This document shows, one piece after another, positions 37,401 to 45,200 of a stretch of 64,000 nt of DNA. The notes beneath the pieces were generated by a model. It searched no databases. It was not told the DNA's origin and saw only the letters and a list, made by a program, of their open reading frames with translations. The DNA comes from Diadema setosum (lineage: Eukaryota; Echinodermata; Echinoidea; Diadematoida; Diadematidae). The first letter of the stretch is position 1; every line of letters begins with the position of its first letter. A program made the translations under genes and the position numbers. The stretch is taken from NCBI GenBank assembly GCA_033980235.1, contig CM067068.1, positions 33,829,546 through 33,893,545 on the forward strand, given 5' to 3'.

Positions 37401-40400
37401 GCACGTCACCTCCCTGGCCTGTGCGACATCACTGTGAAGGCCTACTAAATAGCGGGGCCTATACCACCGGTGTATCAAGCCAGGATTTGATCTTAGGGGG
37501 AGCGGCTAGATGCGAGGGAGAGATACGAGCGAGGGGGGAGGGTGTGGGAGGGGGGTTTCCCCCTCCCACATTGAGAACTTTTTGCACATTGATGTTGTAA
37601 ATGGTGCAATTTGATTCATTTTTTTTTTGCGTGTTCTATCGACTTGAAACAGTCCAACATGTTTAAGGTAGCAGTACATTTTATGTAGATCATTATTGAA
37701 CAATTTTGCCTATAAAATGGTATCATTTAGAGAAACTTCTTGTCTTGAAGGGATCGTATAGTTTTGGCTGAAAGCTTTTTTCAGGTTTCTAATATTTTTT
37801 GGTGAGATAATGCAAAACCTCTTGGATTATGAAAGAGCATGTAATTCTTTAAGGAACTCACTGTTTATTTGGTGAAATTTGGTTTTGAAATGGCTGAGAT
37901 ATCCAAAAAAGAGCGATTCTAATAAAGTGTGGGACCCGCACTTTATTACGATCGCTTTGTTTTACTTTGTTTTTGGATGTTTCAGTCATTCCACACCCGA
38001 TTTTCATCAAATAAACTTTGAGTTCCTCTTAAAATGGTATGCTCTGTACTATATCATAAGTGTTTTCTTGGTATCTCGCAAAAAGTTAAAAGCCCAATTC
38101 TCATCTCCACCAAGACTGTACCATCCCTTTAATTCTTACACTGAAGATCATGGACGCGATCATGAATTTTGACATTGTACAGTCCAAAAGCGGCCGTTTG
38201 TAGCTATATTTTTTTTTTTTTTTTGCTTTGGAAATTAAGGGGGGGGGGGGCACACCGGGCGCATTTGCTGGCAATTTAATACTGGCAGCAACATCAGGAG
38301 AATGACATAACGATTAAATGCGAGCGACCGAAGCGAGCGACCTTGAAAATTTTGACATTTTACAGTCCCAAAACTGCCGTTTGTAGCTATACATTTTTTT
38401 GCTTTGAAAATTAAGGGGGGGGGGGGCACCGGGCGCAACTGCTGGCAATTACCCGGCAGCAACATTAGGAGAATCGCATATAGCGATTAAATGCGAGCGA
38501 GCGAAGCAAGCGAGCTTGAAAATTTTGACATTGCACAGTCCTAAAATGGCAGTTGGTAGCTATATTTTTCGCTTAGGAAATTAAGGGGGGTGAGGGCGCA
38601 CCGGGCGCAACTGCTGACAATTACTGGCAGCAACATCAGGAGAATGACATAACGATTAAATGCGAGCGAGCGAAGCGAGCGAGCTTGAAAATTTTGACAT
38701 TTTACAGTCCAAAAAACTGCCGTTTGTAGCTGTACTTTTTTCGCTTAGGAAATTAAGAGGGGTGGGGGCGCACCGGGCGCAACTGCTGGCAATTACTGGC
38801 AACAACATCAGGAGAATGACATAACAATTAAATGCGAGCAGGGAGGTGTTTCTCTTCCAACCTCCCTGATGCGAGAGAGCTTGAAAATTTTGACATCTTA
38901 AAGTCCAAAAACTGCCGTTTGTAGCTATATTTTTTCGCTTTGAAAAATAAGGGGGCGGGGCGCACCGGGCGCAACTGCTGGCATTTACCCGGCAGCAGCA
39001 TCAGGAGAATGGCATGACGATTCAATGCGAGCGAGCGAAGAGAGCGCCAGAGCTTGAAAATTTTGACATTTTACAGTCCAAAAACTGCCGTTTGTAGCTG
39101 TACTTTTTTTCGCTTTGGAAATTAAGGGATGGGGGCGCACCGGGCGTAACTGCTGGCAATTACTGGCAGCAACAAATATCTCGTAAGCACATTTATGATG
39201 TAATCTGTTGAAATTTCAATCCCAGAAGTGTATACAATTTTTTTAGGGGGGATCCTCTGTTAATTGAAAGTATCTAGATACCTCCTCCCACCCAAGGAAC
39301 ATTTCCATTTCTTTAAACTGAAGTAACAGACCTGGTGCACACTTTGGAGGAAACATTTTGAAATCTGTCAATCTATTAAAGTGTATTAAGTATATAGAAA
39401 TGATTGAACGGGGAGGGTATGGGAGGGGTTAGGCCTATTCCCCTCTTACGCGAGGGAGATTTTGTATTTTCAGAATTGAAATTCAGCCATCTTTGGGTGA
39501 AATATTTAGACAGTCTTCTATCAAAAAAGGTAAGAACATTTCCACATCTCGGGAGTTACGAGAAGGAGCAAAATGATCTGTTTGTCCCCAATACTTTTAT
39601 GGGGGAACCATCCCCCTCCATCGATGCCTCTGCATAACCGAGGGAGCTTTTGTTAGTGAAAGATCTGCTCCACACTCTTTGATAAATATAAGGAAATAAA
39701 ACGTCAATCTCAAAAGTGGACAAAGTCTATCGAAAGGGACCCAGCAGCTTTTGCATATTTATTATTGCAATTCAGCGATCGGTGCATAATTCTGGCGGTA
39801 GTTGTCCAATTTTCCATAAAGAACGTTCGAGATTTGTCCTCATCTCGGGAAATGCTTGGGGACAAAATGATTTGTCTCCCCTAACTTCATTCACTGCACA
39901 CGATTGAACTTTTAAAGCGCTCGGTTTCGCGCGCTTGCGCTTTTTTTTTTTTCGGGGGGGGGGGAATGTAATGGTACTTGGCAGAATAACGAAGAACGGT
40001 TTCCACAGAAGTCGAGTTGTAGTGGCAAGGTATAGTGACAGCTCTTCAACTTGTGACATGTGACAACTAACACGCTAGTTTTCCTCTTATCAAAACACTA
40101 TTGAGAACAAATTGCTGGATAAAGGTGAATATATATATATATAGTTTTATTCACTTGAATAAATTTACTCCGCGAGATCAGTTTTGTACATTATGTGTTA
40201 AAAACCTTAATATAAAACAGTAACAAAGCAAACAAGGTTAAACAAACAAGCACAGTTTTTTTCTCCGTATGTGTCTCTATGACAATCTTTGTGGACTCTG
40301 ATAACATAATTATGTTCCGTAATTCCAATCGACCATATAGAATATTATCTTTTATGTCTACCCCATTCTTTTAGAGAGTAAACAATAAGCATTATCAGAA

Positions 40401-41791
40401 ACGCAAGGTTATATAAGGACCGTACACTACATAGGCGGAGATTGAAAACTTGAAAGTTCATCTCGTATTGAAGGAAATTTTACCTTTTAACTTCAGTTAC
40501 CTCACAGGAATTTAAGCAAACCGTACTTTAATTGAAGACAACCCAACGTTTCCTAACTATAAATCTCGCAACATAGGCCTACATATCAGAGCACTTCTGA
40601 AGCCCAGGTCTATCAGATGTTAACATACTGTAGCCATTGAAAGTTTAAACATAAATGGGCATATGATGCCGACAATTTTATGCTCTCGTCACGAGGCGGG
40701 CGTGCGAACGTCATGGCTCATGCATACAGTATGTAGCCTATAACCTAGGTGGGGATGCAGCTGGTCTGATGCGACGAGACTACGAACAGTGGATGCGCGC
40801 GAATACACCGCCTATGATCCAGTTGTTTGTCGTTGTTTTCTTATTTTTTTTTTAATGGGTGGCAGTCTTCTTACACCGAAAAAAAAAAAAAAAAACTGCC
40901 ACCGATCGTGGCGCCTAGCGGACGCGGTAGATGCGTCCACTGTTCTTAGTCTCGCCGCATCAGATGTATCGCTTGGCAAAGACAATTATCTCGCTGCATC
41001 ACGTTTAGTTTAACAACAAATTACAAAGACAATAACTGCATTCTCCGCCTAGATTATAGGCTATGCAATAATCCATCATGCTGAAATCAATATCACATTT
41101 CTTTTTTTTTCTTTTTTTTTTTGTTCCTACATCTTCTTCTTGGGAGAATTTCAGGGGGATATTTGTACAGGCCATCCCCCCCCCCCTCCTTCAAAAGTGG
41201 GGGGGGGGGGGGGGATATATCCCCCCCCCCCCCATCCCCCCGGGATTTACGCCCATGTCACACATTGTCAAGACATTGTACTATAGACCTATTAGGAGAA
41301 CCATGCATTATGGCGGAGGCATACACCAGTCGCCGTAGCGACATTTCTAGTGCAGTAATGGTTTCGTACAATACGTGTACTACCTCGCCGCCCTGCGGCG
41401 GCGGCTCTGGTACGAAACCGTTATTGCATGATTACTCAGACATGAGAGCACATTGGGGCGAGTAAGTCTCACAGTGTTAGTTATATGAAAGGTACTTTAA
41501 CCTGAAACACAAACTAAGACAAGGAAATTCAGGGAAACTTTTGAGGTACCAAAACTTTATATCATTTTTAAGCGAAAACTTACCAAAGAGATACCACAGG
41601 GTAACGGACAAAGTACATGTGAATCCAACTGCTTGGTAGTTTGAGTTGAAACGATCGACCATAAACGGGATTAGTACTCCTAGGGATTTTGAAAACCCAC
41701 TATCGATGGCTACAATGAGAAATTTGCTGAAGATAATGACAAAGCGCCAATAGTCAGTAGAGTCTGTATACTTCTCGTGGTCTGTCGCCAT
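11421..41791 (-). CDS. Monocarboxylate-transporter-like (SLC16/MFS) protein, four exons, 453 aa
   Basis: The joined exons 41791-41584, 20943-20803, 13223-12354 and 11563-11421 total 1362 nt. All junctions have GT/AG borders, all introns are phase 1, and the frame is open to the final TGA. The length suits a 12-helix MCT. Family signs are the TM1 region ([18 protein letters not shown], though the usual DGGWGW motif is replaced by DYWRF) and the TM5 motif [13 protein letters not shown] (family pattern YF.KRR..A.G). The run [19 protein letters not shown] closes the first half, and a hydrophilic central loop separates two six-helix halves. Members move monocarboxylates or other small organic anions, usually proton-coupled, across the plasma membrane. 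The substrate here is unknown. The introns (20.6, 7.6 and 0.8 kb) are packed with mobile elements. A broken paralogue lies head-to-head at 47.9-56.7 kb. Confidence 0.88.
11564..12353 (-). other. Intron 3 of the MCT-like gene, with (CTT)n
   Basis: A 790-nt intron with donor GTACAG. It contains a CTT microsatellite at 12161-12192 and no recognisable insert. Confidence 0.75.
12354..13223 (-). CDS. MCT-like transporter, exon 3
   Basis: This 870-nt exon carries most of the protein. It begins [15 protein letters not shown] and then has the YFPKSF motif and the CGAVIRPP end of the N-half. The polar central loop ([13 protein letters not shown] and onward) follows, then the C-half helices ([30 protein letters not shown], and [12 protein letters not shown] through [13 protein letters not shown]). 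The acceptor is ATGCAG and the donor GTACAG. Open reading upstream of 13223 continues into the intron by chance. Confidence 0.9.
13224..13639 (-). other. Start of intron 2, no insert recognised
   Basis: Intronic sequence between exon 3 and the tandem duplication. Small open frames on both strands show no protein family. Confidence 0.6.
13640..15757. repeat. 2.1-kb tandem duplication, unit 1
   Basis: The unit starts GTAACACCACCACTC and ends in a TTGTTGTTG run. It matches 15758-17824 almost base for base. The differences are a few substitutions, microsatellite length changes and a small indel (CTTTCTCAC doubled in unit 2). It carries part of a minus-strand LINE, two CTT runs and an (AT)n run at 14949-14996. 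Confidence 0.9.
14560..15745 (-). mobile_element. CR1/L2-like LINE fragment in duplication unit 1
   Basis: The minus strand from 15743 reads a pre-RT linker ([16 protein letters not shown]), and near 15340-15300 [16 protein letters not shown], a reverse-transcriptase start motif. The low-coordinate end (14568-14600) is an AATTGAATTGAG-type tail read in reverse. Most of the RT core between them is missing. Confidence 0.65.
15758..17824. repeat. 2.1-kb tandem duplication, unit 2
   Basis: Second copy of the unit starting at 13640. Its (AT)n run is much shorter (17033-17053). After the TTGTTG run it leaves homology near 17824. Confidence 0.9.
16675..17810 (-). mobile_element. CR1/L2-like LINE fragment in duplication unit 2
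   Basis: Duplicate of the fragment at 14560-15745, with the same linker and [16 protein letters not shown] sequence on the minus strand. It was copied by the tandem duplication, not by a separate insertion. Confidence 0.65.
18075..19335. mobile_element. Foldback element FB-2, inverted copy of FB-1
   Basis: The left arm (18090-18360) carries ATTCAAATTCA-type units and the right arm (19070-19310) their complements. The right end reads GGAAAACCTATATTA as in FB-1, while the matching left terminus is missing or diverged. The middle contains CAGGTGGAC and nearby sequence that matches FB-1's middle in reverse orientation. Confidence 0.78.
19585..20683. mobile_element. TIR element copy 2, enlarged by a LINE insertion
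   Basis: Left end TGACCTTGCACTACAAAACC at 19585. Right end GGTTTTGTGATGCACGGTCA finishes at 20683. It is nearly twice the length of copy 1, largely because LINE sequence (about 19690-20140) lies inside. Confidence 0.72.
19689..20140 (+). mobile_element. LINE reverse-transcriptase C-terminus
   Basis: Positions 19689-20084 read a LINE tail: [29 protein letters not shown] and [17 protein letters not shown]. This is the usual YxTR...GP.IWN.LP pattern downstream of the RT palm. It is 5'-truncated and followed by an A-run and AT-rich 3' sequence. Confidence 0.75.
20690..20770. repeat. GATA/TATA microsatellite
   Basis: ATAGATAGATAG tracts mixed with ATAT and ACAT runs, just downstream of exon 2 on the minus strand. 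Confidence 0.85.
20803..20943 (-). CDS. MCT-like transporter, exon 2
   Basis: A 141-nt exon from acceptor TTTACAG to donor CAG/GTAAGC. It encodes [11 protein letters not shown], then [20 protein letters not shown] and FGALMALSG, matching the TM2-TM3 region of MCTs. The plus-strand paralogue has an exon of identical length at 47922-48062, with about 38 of 48 residues alike by hand count. Confidence 0.9.
20944..22380. other. Intron 1 sequence with weak local repeats
   Basis: No gene. GATGACCATACGAATATG occurs at about 22007 and again at about 22135, with a related start near 22260, suggesting a degenerate direct repeat of about 127 bp. Confidence 0.55.
22387..22450. repeat. (GTT)n microsatellite
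   Basis: About twenty uninterrupted GTT units. Confidence 0.95.
22712..22749 (+). mobile_element. tRNA-derived SINE, 5' half (A box)
   Basis: GGGGGCGCTG followed by TGGTATAGTGG (22725-22735) fits a tRNA-type RNA polymerase III A box. The match stops at the anticodon-loop-like CCCGAC, where a 3-kb element is inserted. The B-box half resumes at 25751. Confidence 0.75.
22932..23217. repeat. 143-bp tandem duplication within the foldback element
   Basis: The unit beginning GATAATCAGAGTTATTCG at 22932 repeats at 23075 with near identity. A partial third copy of its end (GGCTGCGTTTATCAACTTTC) is at 23479. Confidence 0.9.
23690..24030. repeat. Tandem repeat of about 121 bp within the foldback element
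   Basis: The word AAAGGCTTTCCTAAAGGGCT starts at about 23787 and about 23908. Each copy is followed by CAACTCGTAAAAATTCC and GTTTGGATAACCTG. Words such as GTTTATCAACT recur throughout. Confidence 0.85.
24849..24932. repeat. C-rich pyrimidine tract
   Basis: CCCCTACCCCTACCCCCC-type sequence ends in about twenty Cs. The complementary strand has several G-runs that could form a quadruplex. Confidence 0.85.
25751..25866 (+). mobile_element. tRNA-derived SINE, 3' half (B box)
   Basis: GTTTGATTCC (25765-25774) fits a B box. SINE body sequence (CCCACCATGTCCCTCTCCACC) continues to about 25866. Joined with 22712-22749 at the TA site it makes one SINE. Confidence 0.72.
25868..26862 (-). mobile_element. 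CR1/L2-like LINE, 3' portion
   Basis: The 3' tail is the TTTCAATTTCAATTTC run at 25868-25897, read in reverse. The minus strand 26804-26412 reads [26 protein letters not shown], then [15 protein letters not shown]: the thumb and C-terminal region of a LINE RT. The element is interrupted at 26870-28577 and continues to about 29330. Confidence 0.82.
26863..26869. repeat. Target-site duplication GTAGAAT, left
   Basis: GTAGAAT here and at 28578-28584 flanks the foldback insertion. Removing the insert and one copy restores LINE continuity. Confidence 0.8.
26870..28577. mobile_element. 1.7-kb foldback transposon inside the LINE
   Basis: It starts TAGAGGTGGGCTATAGAGGG and ends with the exact reverse complement. 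The arms stay complementary for several hundred bases, including CCAAGATGGCCGCCGTTTCG near 27030 and its complement near 28420. Inner units with GAATGCATGGTA, CAAGAAATATAC and similar words occur three times, twice one way and once inverted. No transposase is present. Confidence 0.88.
28585..29330 (-). mobile_element. CR1/L2-like LINE, reverse-transcriptase core
   Basis: The minus strand reads NYRPINLS near 29290, then [20 protein letters not shown] (29060-29000, palm motif with catalytic Asp) and [14 protein letters not shown]. Farther down are [12 protein letters not shown] near 28790 (the catalytic DD pair) and [16 protein letters not shown]. Frameshifts separate the blocks, so the copy is dead. 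It is the 5' part of the LINE continued at 26862. Confidence 0.85.
29331..30480. other. Repeat-derived sequence without a clear gene
   Basis: 29340-29460 has a SINE-like start (GTCTGGTAGAGCAGT) and an ATT/ATC-rich tail. 29461-29660 is open on the plus strand ([15 protein letters not shown] and onward), but no family was recognised. The rest is A-rich. Confidence 0.45.
30480..30905 (-). mobile_element. LINE reverse-transcriptase C-terminal fragment
   Basis: The minus strand 30870-30690 reads [22 protein letters not shown], then [15 protein letters not shown], a LINE C-terminus like that at 19689. AT-rich 3' sequence follows to about 30480. Confidence 0.68.
31058..31092 (+). mobile_element. 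SINE-like tRNA 5' fragment
   Basis: GGGATAGCCTGGTGGTAGTG resembles a tRNA A box (TAGCCTGGTGG). No B box follows, so only the 5' end is present. Confidence 0.4.
31141..32260. repeat. Pair of diverged direct repeats about 890 bp apart
   Basis: Around 31160-31380 and 32050-32260 the same order of words recurs: GCATACATC-GTCTA, GATTGAGTAAA-AC, GTCTTCCT. Between them lies non-coding sequence with several GGTAACGG and CTTCA-type words. This may be tandem leader sequence of the LINE that follows, but that is not proven. Confidence 0.4.
32500..35915 (+). mobile_element. Near-complete but inactivated LINE (endonuclease plus reverse transcriptase)
   Basis: The endonuclease starts near 33000: [16 protein letters not shown] (catalytic Glu), [12 protein letters not shown], then [15 protein letters not shown] near 33430 after a stop at 33411. 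The RT begins near 34420 with [22 protein letters not shown] (34630), [13 protein letters not shown] (34735) and [12 protein letters not shown] (34840). The segment that should carry the NGVRQGC-type motif is missing near 34990. The catalytic box reads FAGDGAL (35100), so the first Asp of the usual DD pair is Gly. The C-terminus reads [19 protein letters not shown] (35297), [19 protein letters not shown] (35473) and RWAGHVSRM (35660). 32500-32990 is likely 5' leader. The copy cannot transpose by itself. Lineage is probably RTE-like, but this is uncertain. Confidence 0.88.
35916..36460. repeat. AGGTCA-rich repeat
   Basis: Direct copies of AGGTCA/GGGTCA spaced by about one base occur at 36020-36070, 36178-36195 and 36310-36335, with ATGCATGTA words between. 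The local sequence is repeated in degenerate form about every 140 bp (CTCAATATCTCAAAA, then CATGAAACTTA). Confidence 0.7.
36610..36740. repeat. Poly-G and poly-C foldback tract
   Basis: A G-run at 36616-36626. A longer G-run near 36690-36710 is followed after a short loop by a C-run to 36728 and a CA run. Such tracts fold on themselves and are prone to assembly error. Confidence 0.85.
37180..37620. repeat. GAGGG/CCCTC hairpin repeat, two copies
   Basis: GGGTGTGGGAGGGGGGTATC folds with the following CCCCCTCCCACA near 37208-37240. A second copy is at 37538-37572. Each is preceded by GCGAGGGAG-type sequence; the first is followed by CAGACCTCAAATTCAGCGAT. A weaker third copy is at 39405-39500. 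CCCCCC also abuts a coding-like stretch at 36955, without a gene. Confidence 0.75.
37621..38160. other. No gene seen
   Basis: Intronic sequence. A GACCCGCACTTTATTACGAT stretch near 37932 and nearby AAGTGTGGG form a weak inverted pair. The 97-codon open frame from 37879 has no recognisable family. Confidence 0.5.
38165..39175. repeat. Six-unit tandem array, 170-195 bp per unit
   Basis: Units begin TTTTGACATTNNACAGTCC near 38166, 38350, 38524, 38693, 38889 and 39061. Each runs through ACTGCCGTTTGTAGCT, a T-run, an AAATTAAGGGG G-run, CACCGGGCGCAACTGCTGGC, CATCAGGAGAATGACAT and GCGAGCGAGCGAAG. Unit 4-5 carries a hairpin insertion (38839-38868). Confidence 0.9.
38839..38868. mobile_element. 30-bp hairpin insertion with 7-bp direct repeats
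   Basis: CAGGGAGGT and ACCTCCCTG bracket a short loop. ATGCGAG sits directly on both sides (38832-38838 and 38869-38875), while other array units have ATGCGAG once at this place. Confidence 0.75.
39176..41350. other. Intron 1 and low-complexity sequence
   Basis: No gene. It holds a third GAGGG hairpin copy (39405-39500), T/G runs at 39940-39964, an (AT)n at 40130-40142, A/T-rich runs at 40838-40895 and 41100-41122, and a C-run/G-run/C-run foldback at 41175-41240. Confidence 0.55.
41354..41430. repeat. Short hairpin near exon 1
   Basis: GCAGTAATGGTTTCGTAC pairs with GTACGAAACCGTTATTGC across a loop containing CGCCGCCCTGCGGCGGCGG. A MITE-like foldback in intron 1, about 150 bp from the exon 1 donor. 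Confidence 0.75.
41584..41791 (-). CDS. MCT-like transporter, exon 1 (start)
   Basis: A 208-nt exon with donor G/GTAAGT. It encodes [19 protein letters not shown]1 ([15 protein letters not shown]) and [17 protein letters not shown]. The ATG at 41791 has a good context (ATCATGG). An in-frame ATG at 41878 would add about 29 residues (MSCGDISIYVILPS and onward) and is less likely because MCTs have short cytosolic N-termini. The phase matches exon 2. Confidence 0.82.
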
Positions 41792-41879
41792 GATAACAGC
41801 TATTGATTTGCAAGTGTGCTTGAGAGGGAGAAAGAGAGATGGTAAGATAACGTAAATGGAAATGTCTCCGCAGCTCACC

Positions 41880-42630
41880 GAAATTCACAATATACGCGAC
41901 GCGACGAGTCTCTGTAAAGTGATAAGCATTATGCTTAACGTATGATAGTATAAACGACATTGTCAACGCATATCAACACGTTTCTTCTGACCTACATTGT
42001 AGAATGAATGTGTTCAATGTACCGTGGAAAGACGATTGTATGGCTTTGCTGAGGTTCGTGTGGTAGGTTACACACTCTTTGTATTCATCGCATACACAAC
42101 TTCAATGCAGATATGAATTTGAATATACTAGGGTGTTACAAAAAACATTTCCCATATTTGATCCTAATAGTTCAAAAACTATATATCAGATGACACTGAC
42201 ATTGATATTAACAATAGCTGAATAGTGTACAATTTTGTTGGAGGTAATTTAGAAATGAAAGCATAAATCAGTTTCATTAAATTCAAGATTTATTTTTAAG
42301 TTGGGTTTCAGATTTTGATTTATTTCTAACCCTCTGTACAAATTTTAATTTTGCACAGGGGTCAATTGGTGTGTATGGGAGTGTATGGTTAAACACCAGA
42401 CAATGTTCCTGAACAATGTCCAGGGTTTGGATGCTCTACTACAGATTCATGAGATATTGCAGTATCACAGCTGGTATTCATTCATCCTGAAATGTAGTGT
42501 ATCCAAGCATATGAAAACATGTACTTATTTTTTCTTTTCATGTGCATGCACGCATTACCTTTACCATGAATTCAAACTAGCAGTGCAAAGGGCAATCCAT
42601 TATGAGTTATTAATTAGATACTATAGGGGC
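41880..42630. other. Space between the head-to-head transporter copies, 5' part
   Basis: Would include the minus gene's promoter and 5' UTR. No TATA box or exon 1 of the plus-strand paralogue could be recognised. Repeat-like sequence begins near 42130 (GGGTGTTACAAAAAACATTT). Confidence 0.45.
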
Positions 42631-42639
42631 GTTTCTAAA

Positions 42640-44360
42640 AAACGCAAGCTTCTACAACCCTTTAAAAAATTTATTAAAACAAACAAATTGACAGATGTGT
42701 GGAGAAAAATGTATCCTCACAATAAACAATTTACCTGGCGTCAACTTTCTTTAGGGATTTATTCCCGCCTTGATTACTGGTTGGTGTCTTCTTCCATATG
42801 TGATATGCGCATAGTACTGATATTCGTCCAGCACTGAAACGCGACCACAACGCAGTATCGCTCAAGTTGAGAGTTTTTTGCACCTCTCGGGGTAAAGGTT
42901 ATTGGAAAATGAATAATGCATTGTTATTAGATGAAAAGTTTAAATATTATGTTAAAAATTTGATTCAAAAAGTTAATATGGAGTATTATAATGAAAATGC
43001 ACAGTTGATATGGGAAATATTTAAAATCAAAGTTAGAGAATTGACAATCAAATATTTAAAAGGTAAACAAAAATTGCAGAATGAGAGAATTAAACAGTTG
43101 CAAAAGAAATTTTCAGATTGAAGTGAAATAGTAGATAAAAATGGTAAAAGTGAAGATAATCAAAAAATGAAAGATGTTCAGAAAGAACTGGATGAGATAT
43201 ATACGTACAAAATGTAGAGGTGCATATGTATGAGAAAGAGAAAAGTGGATGGAGTTTGGAGAGAAGTGAACCAAATATCTTTTAAAGCGAGAAAAAAATG
43301 AATGGAGTTAAAAAAGAAATTGACTGTGTTATTGAAGATAGTAAAAAGTTATTTTGTCAAAGTGAAATTTTAAAAAGTATGGTGAAGCATTATGAAAAAT
43401 TATATTCTGACACAAATATTGTTGATGATAATAAATTAGATATTTATTTGAAAGGAACAAGGTTATGTGAGTTAGATGAATTTAATGCAAATAGTTGTGA
43501 AGGAATGATTACAGAAAAGGAATGTTACAACGCTGTTATGTCTATGTCAAATAATAAGGCACCTGGGTGTGATGGGTTAGGTATTGAATTTTATAAATGT
43601 TTTTGGATGGATATAAAAGATTTATCGGTTGAGAGTTTAAATGAAGCTTATGTTAAAGGTGAGTTATCTGAAAGTCAAAAGCAAGGGGTTCTCACGCTTA
43701 TATATTAAAAGGGAGATAAACGAATTTTAGATAATTGGAGACCGATATCATTATTAAACACAGACTATAAGATAATTGCTCGAGTTATGTCTCCGCGATT
43801 ACAAAGAGTGATTCTTAAATTAGTCTCATGTGATCAGACTGGTTATATAAAAGGGCGTTCAGCTGTAGATAATTTGAGTTTGATTCAAGATATTATTGGT
43901 TATTGTCATGTATTGAAAAAGGAAGGTATACTTATTTTTTGGATTTTCAAAAAGCGTTTGATTGTGTGAGTCATACGTTTCTTTTGCAGGTTTTAAAAAG
44001 ATTGGATTTTAAGGAATCGTTCATTAAATGGATAGATGTTTTACCTACGGATGTAATGGCAAAGGTTATTAATAATGGATGGGTTACAAATGTATTCAAG
44101 ATTAAAATGGGTATTAGACAGGGTTTCCCCCTATCAGCGTTATTATTTGTTTTAGTAGTTGAAGTAATGGCAACACGTATAGTCTTCTGAAATTTTGGTG
44201 GCCCGACGTGCGTTTTTGGTGGCCCCGGGCCCCCGGGCCACCGTTAGTGTCGAGCCCTGCGTAAACGCTCTAACATTAATATATACGGTATTAGTATATC
44301 AGTTTATAACGATCCGTCCCGCGATGTTTATGATATACGTATTTCACAGTTAGCTGATGA
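42640..44360 (+). mobile_element. Tx1/L1-like LINE ORF2 fragment
   Basis: Starts in the endonuclease end: LTDVWRKMYPHNKQFTWRQ, then SRLDYWLVSSSICD (42690-42810). Next come GKGYWKMNNALLLDEKF (42890), a lysine-rich linker, NNKAPGCDGLGIEFYKCFW (43550) and NWRPISLLNTDYKIIARVM (43735) after a stop at 43706. DQTGYIKGRSAVDNLSL (43832), FLDFQKAFDCVSHTFLL (43930) and MGIRQGFPLSALLFVLVVE (44108) follow. A short GC-rich insert splits the RT at about 44184-44263. Beyond it, frame homology continues (YGISI, then ISQLADDS near 44350). Both ends are truncated and frames are broken, so it is inactive. Confidence 0.87.
44184..44263. mobile_element. About 80-bp GC-rich insertion in the LINE RT
   Basis: Contains GGTGGCCCCGGG and CCCGGGCCACC, an 11-12 bp palindromic core, and ends TGTCGAGCCCTGC. 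The RT reading (VEVMATRI before, NIYGISI after) is continuous when it is skipped. Confidence 0.65.
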
Positions 44361-44680
44361 TAGTTAGGCACTTTATTCGTTTTCAAATTGACATGACGTA
44401 TAATTATATAGGCTTGCCCAAAGTAGCAATTTGTGGAATTAGTTTTCAAATAAACTTGCATATGCCAGGTAAACAGAATGGTCCGTCAACCAACCATTGG
44501 GGAGACATCCATTCCATTGAATACATTAAAAAAAAAATGTTCTTGTTTACATTGCCAATAACCAGGCGTGCTTCAAAGAGGATGTTGCTGGTCAACTATC
44601 AGGTCAGCGTCAGACATGTCGGGCGGTGATCCGATGAGGCAAGATCGTCTGACACATCGCCACACGTCTGACACTCACGT

Positions 44681-44784
44681 GATAGTCGACCAACCAAGTC
44701 GAATTCATCAGGCTGCGATCCGATACACTTCGGATAGTCGACCAACCAAGTCGAATTCATCAGGCTGCGATCCGATACACTTCG
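44681..44784. repeat. Tandem repeat of about 51 bp, two copies
   Basis: TAGTCGACCAACCAAGTCGA begins each copy (about 44682 and 44733) and TCCGATACACTTCGG ends each. Confidence 0.9.
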
Positions 44785-44799
44785 GTGGGTGGCCGGAAG

Positions 44800-45167
44800 C
44801 AAAATACTTTGCTTCCGATGACTGACCGATGAGAAAAATACTGAAATCTGAAAATCTGGTTAAGAATAAAGAAAGAAATTAAGAATAAGTGAGATGTGCT
44901 CAAATCACTGTGACATTTGATGACGTGAACATGTAAACAATTTTAATCGATTATTTTAATAGAAATGATGCAATCAAACTGAAAAGCTGTTAAAACACGT
45001 CGACAGAGAATTTCAAAACTACAGTGCGATAAAATCTGGATAAAAATTGATGAAGAATAGGTGAGATATGGTCAAAAAGTCATTTCACTTCATAATGATA
45101 AGTCCAACAATTTTTTAGACATGAACTTGTCATTTAATCCAAGTCTAATAGCCAGGGGTATCAGCTG

Positions 45168-45200
<33 letters not shown>

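Noticed and set aside
38165..39175. CRISPR-like repeat array
   Set aside because: Units are 170-195 bp, similar throughout and without short repeat/unique spacer alternation. The genome is eukaryotic.
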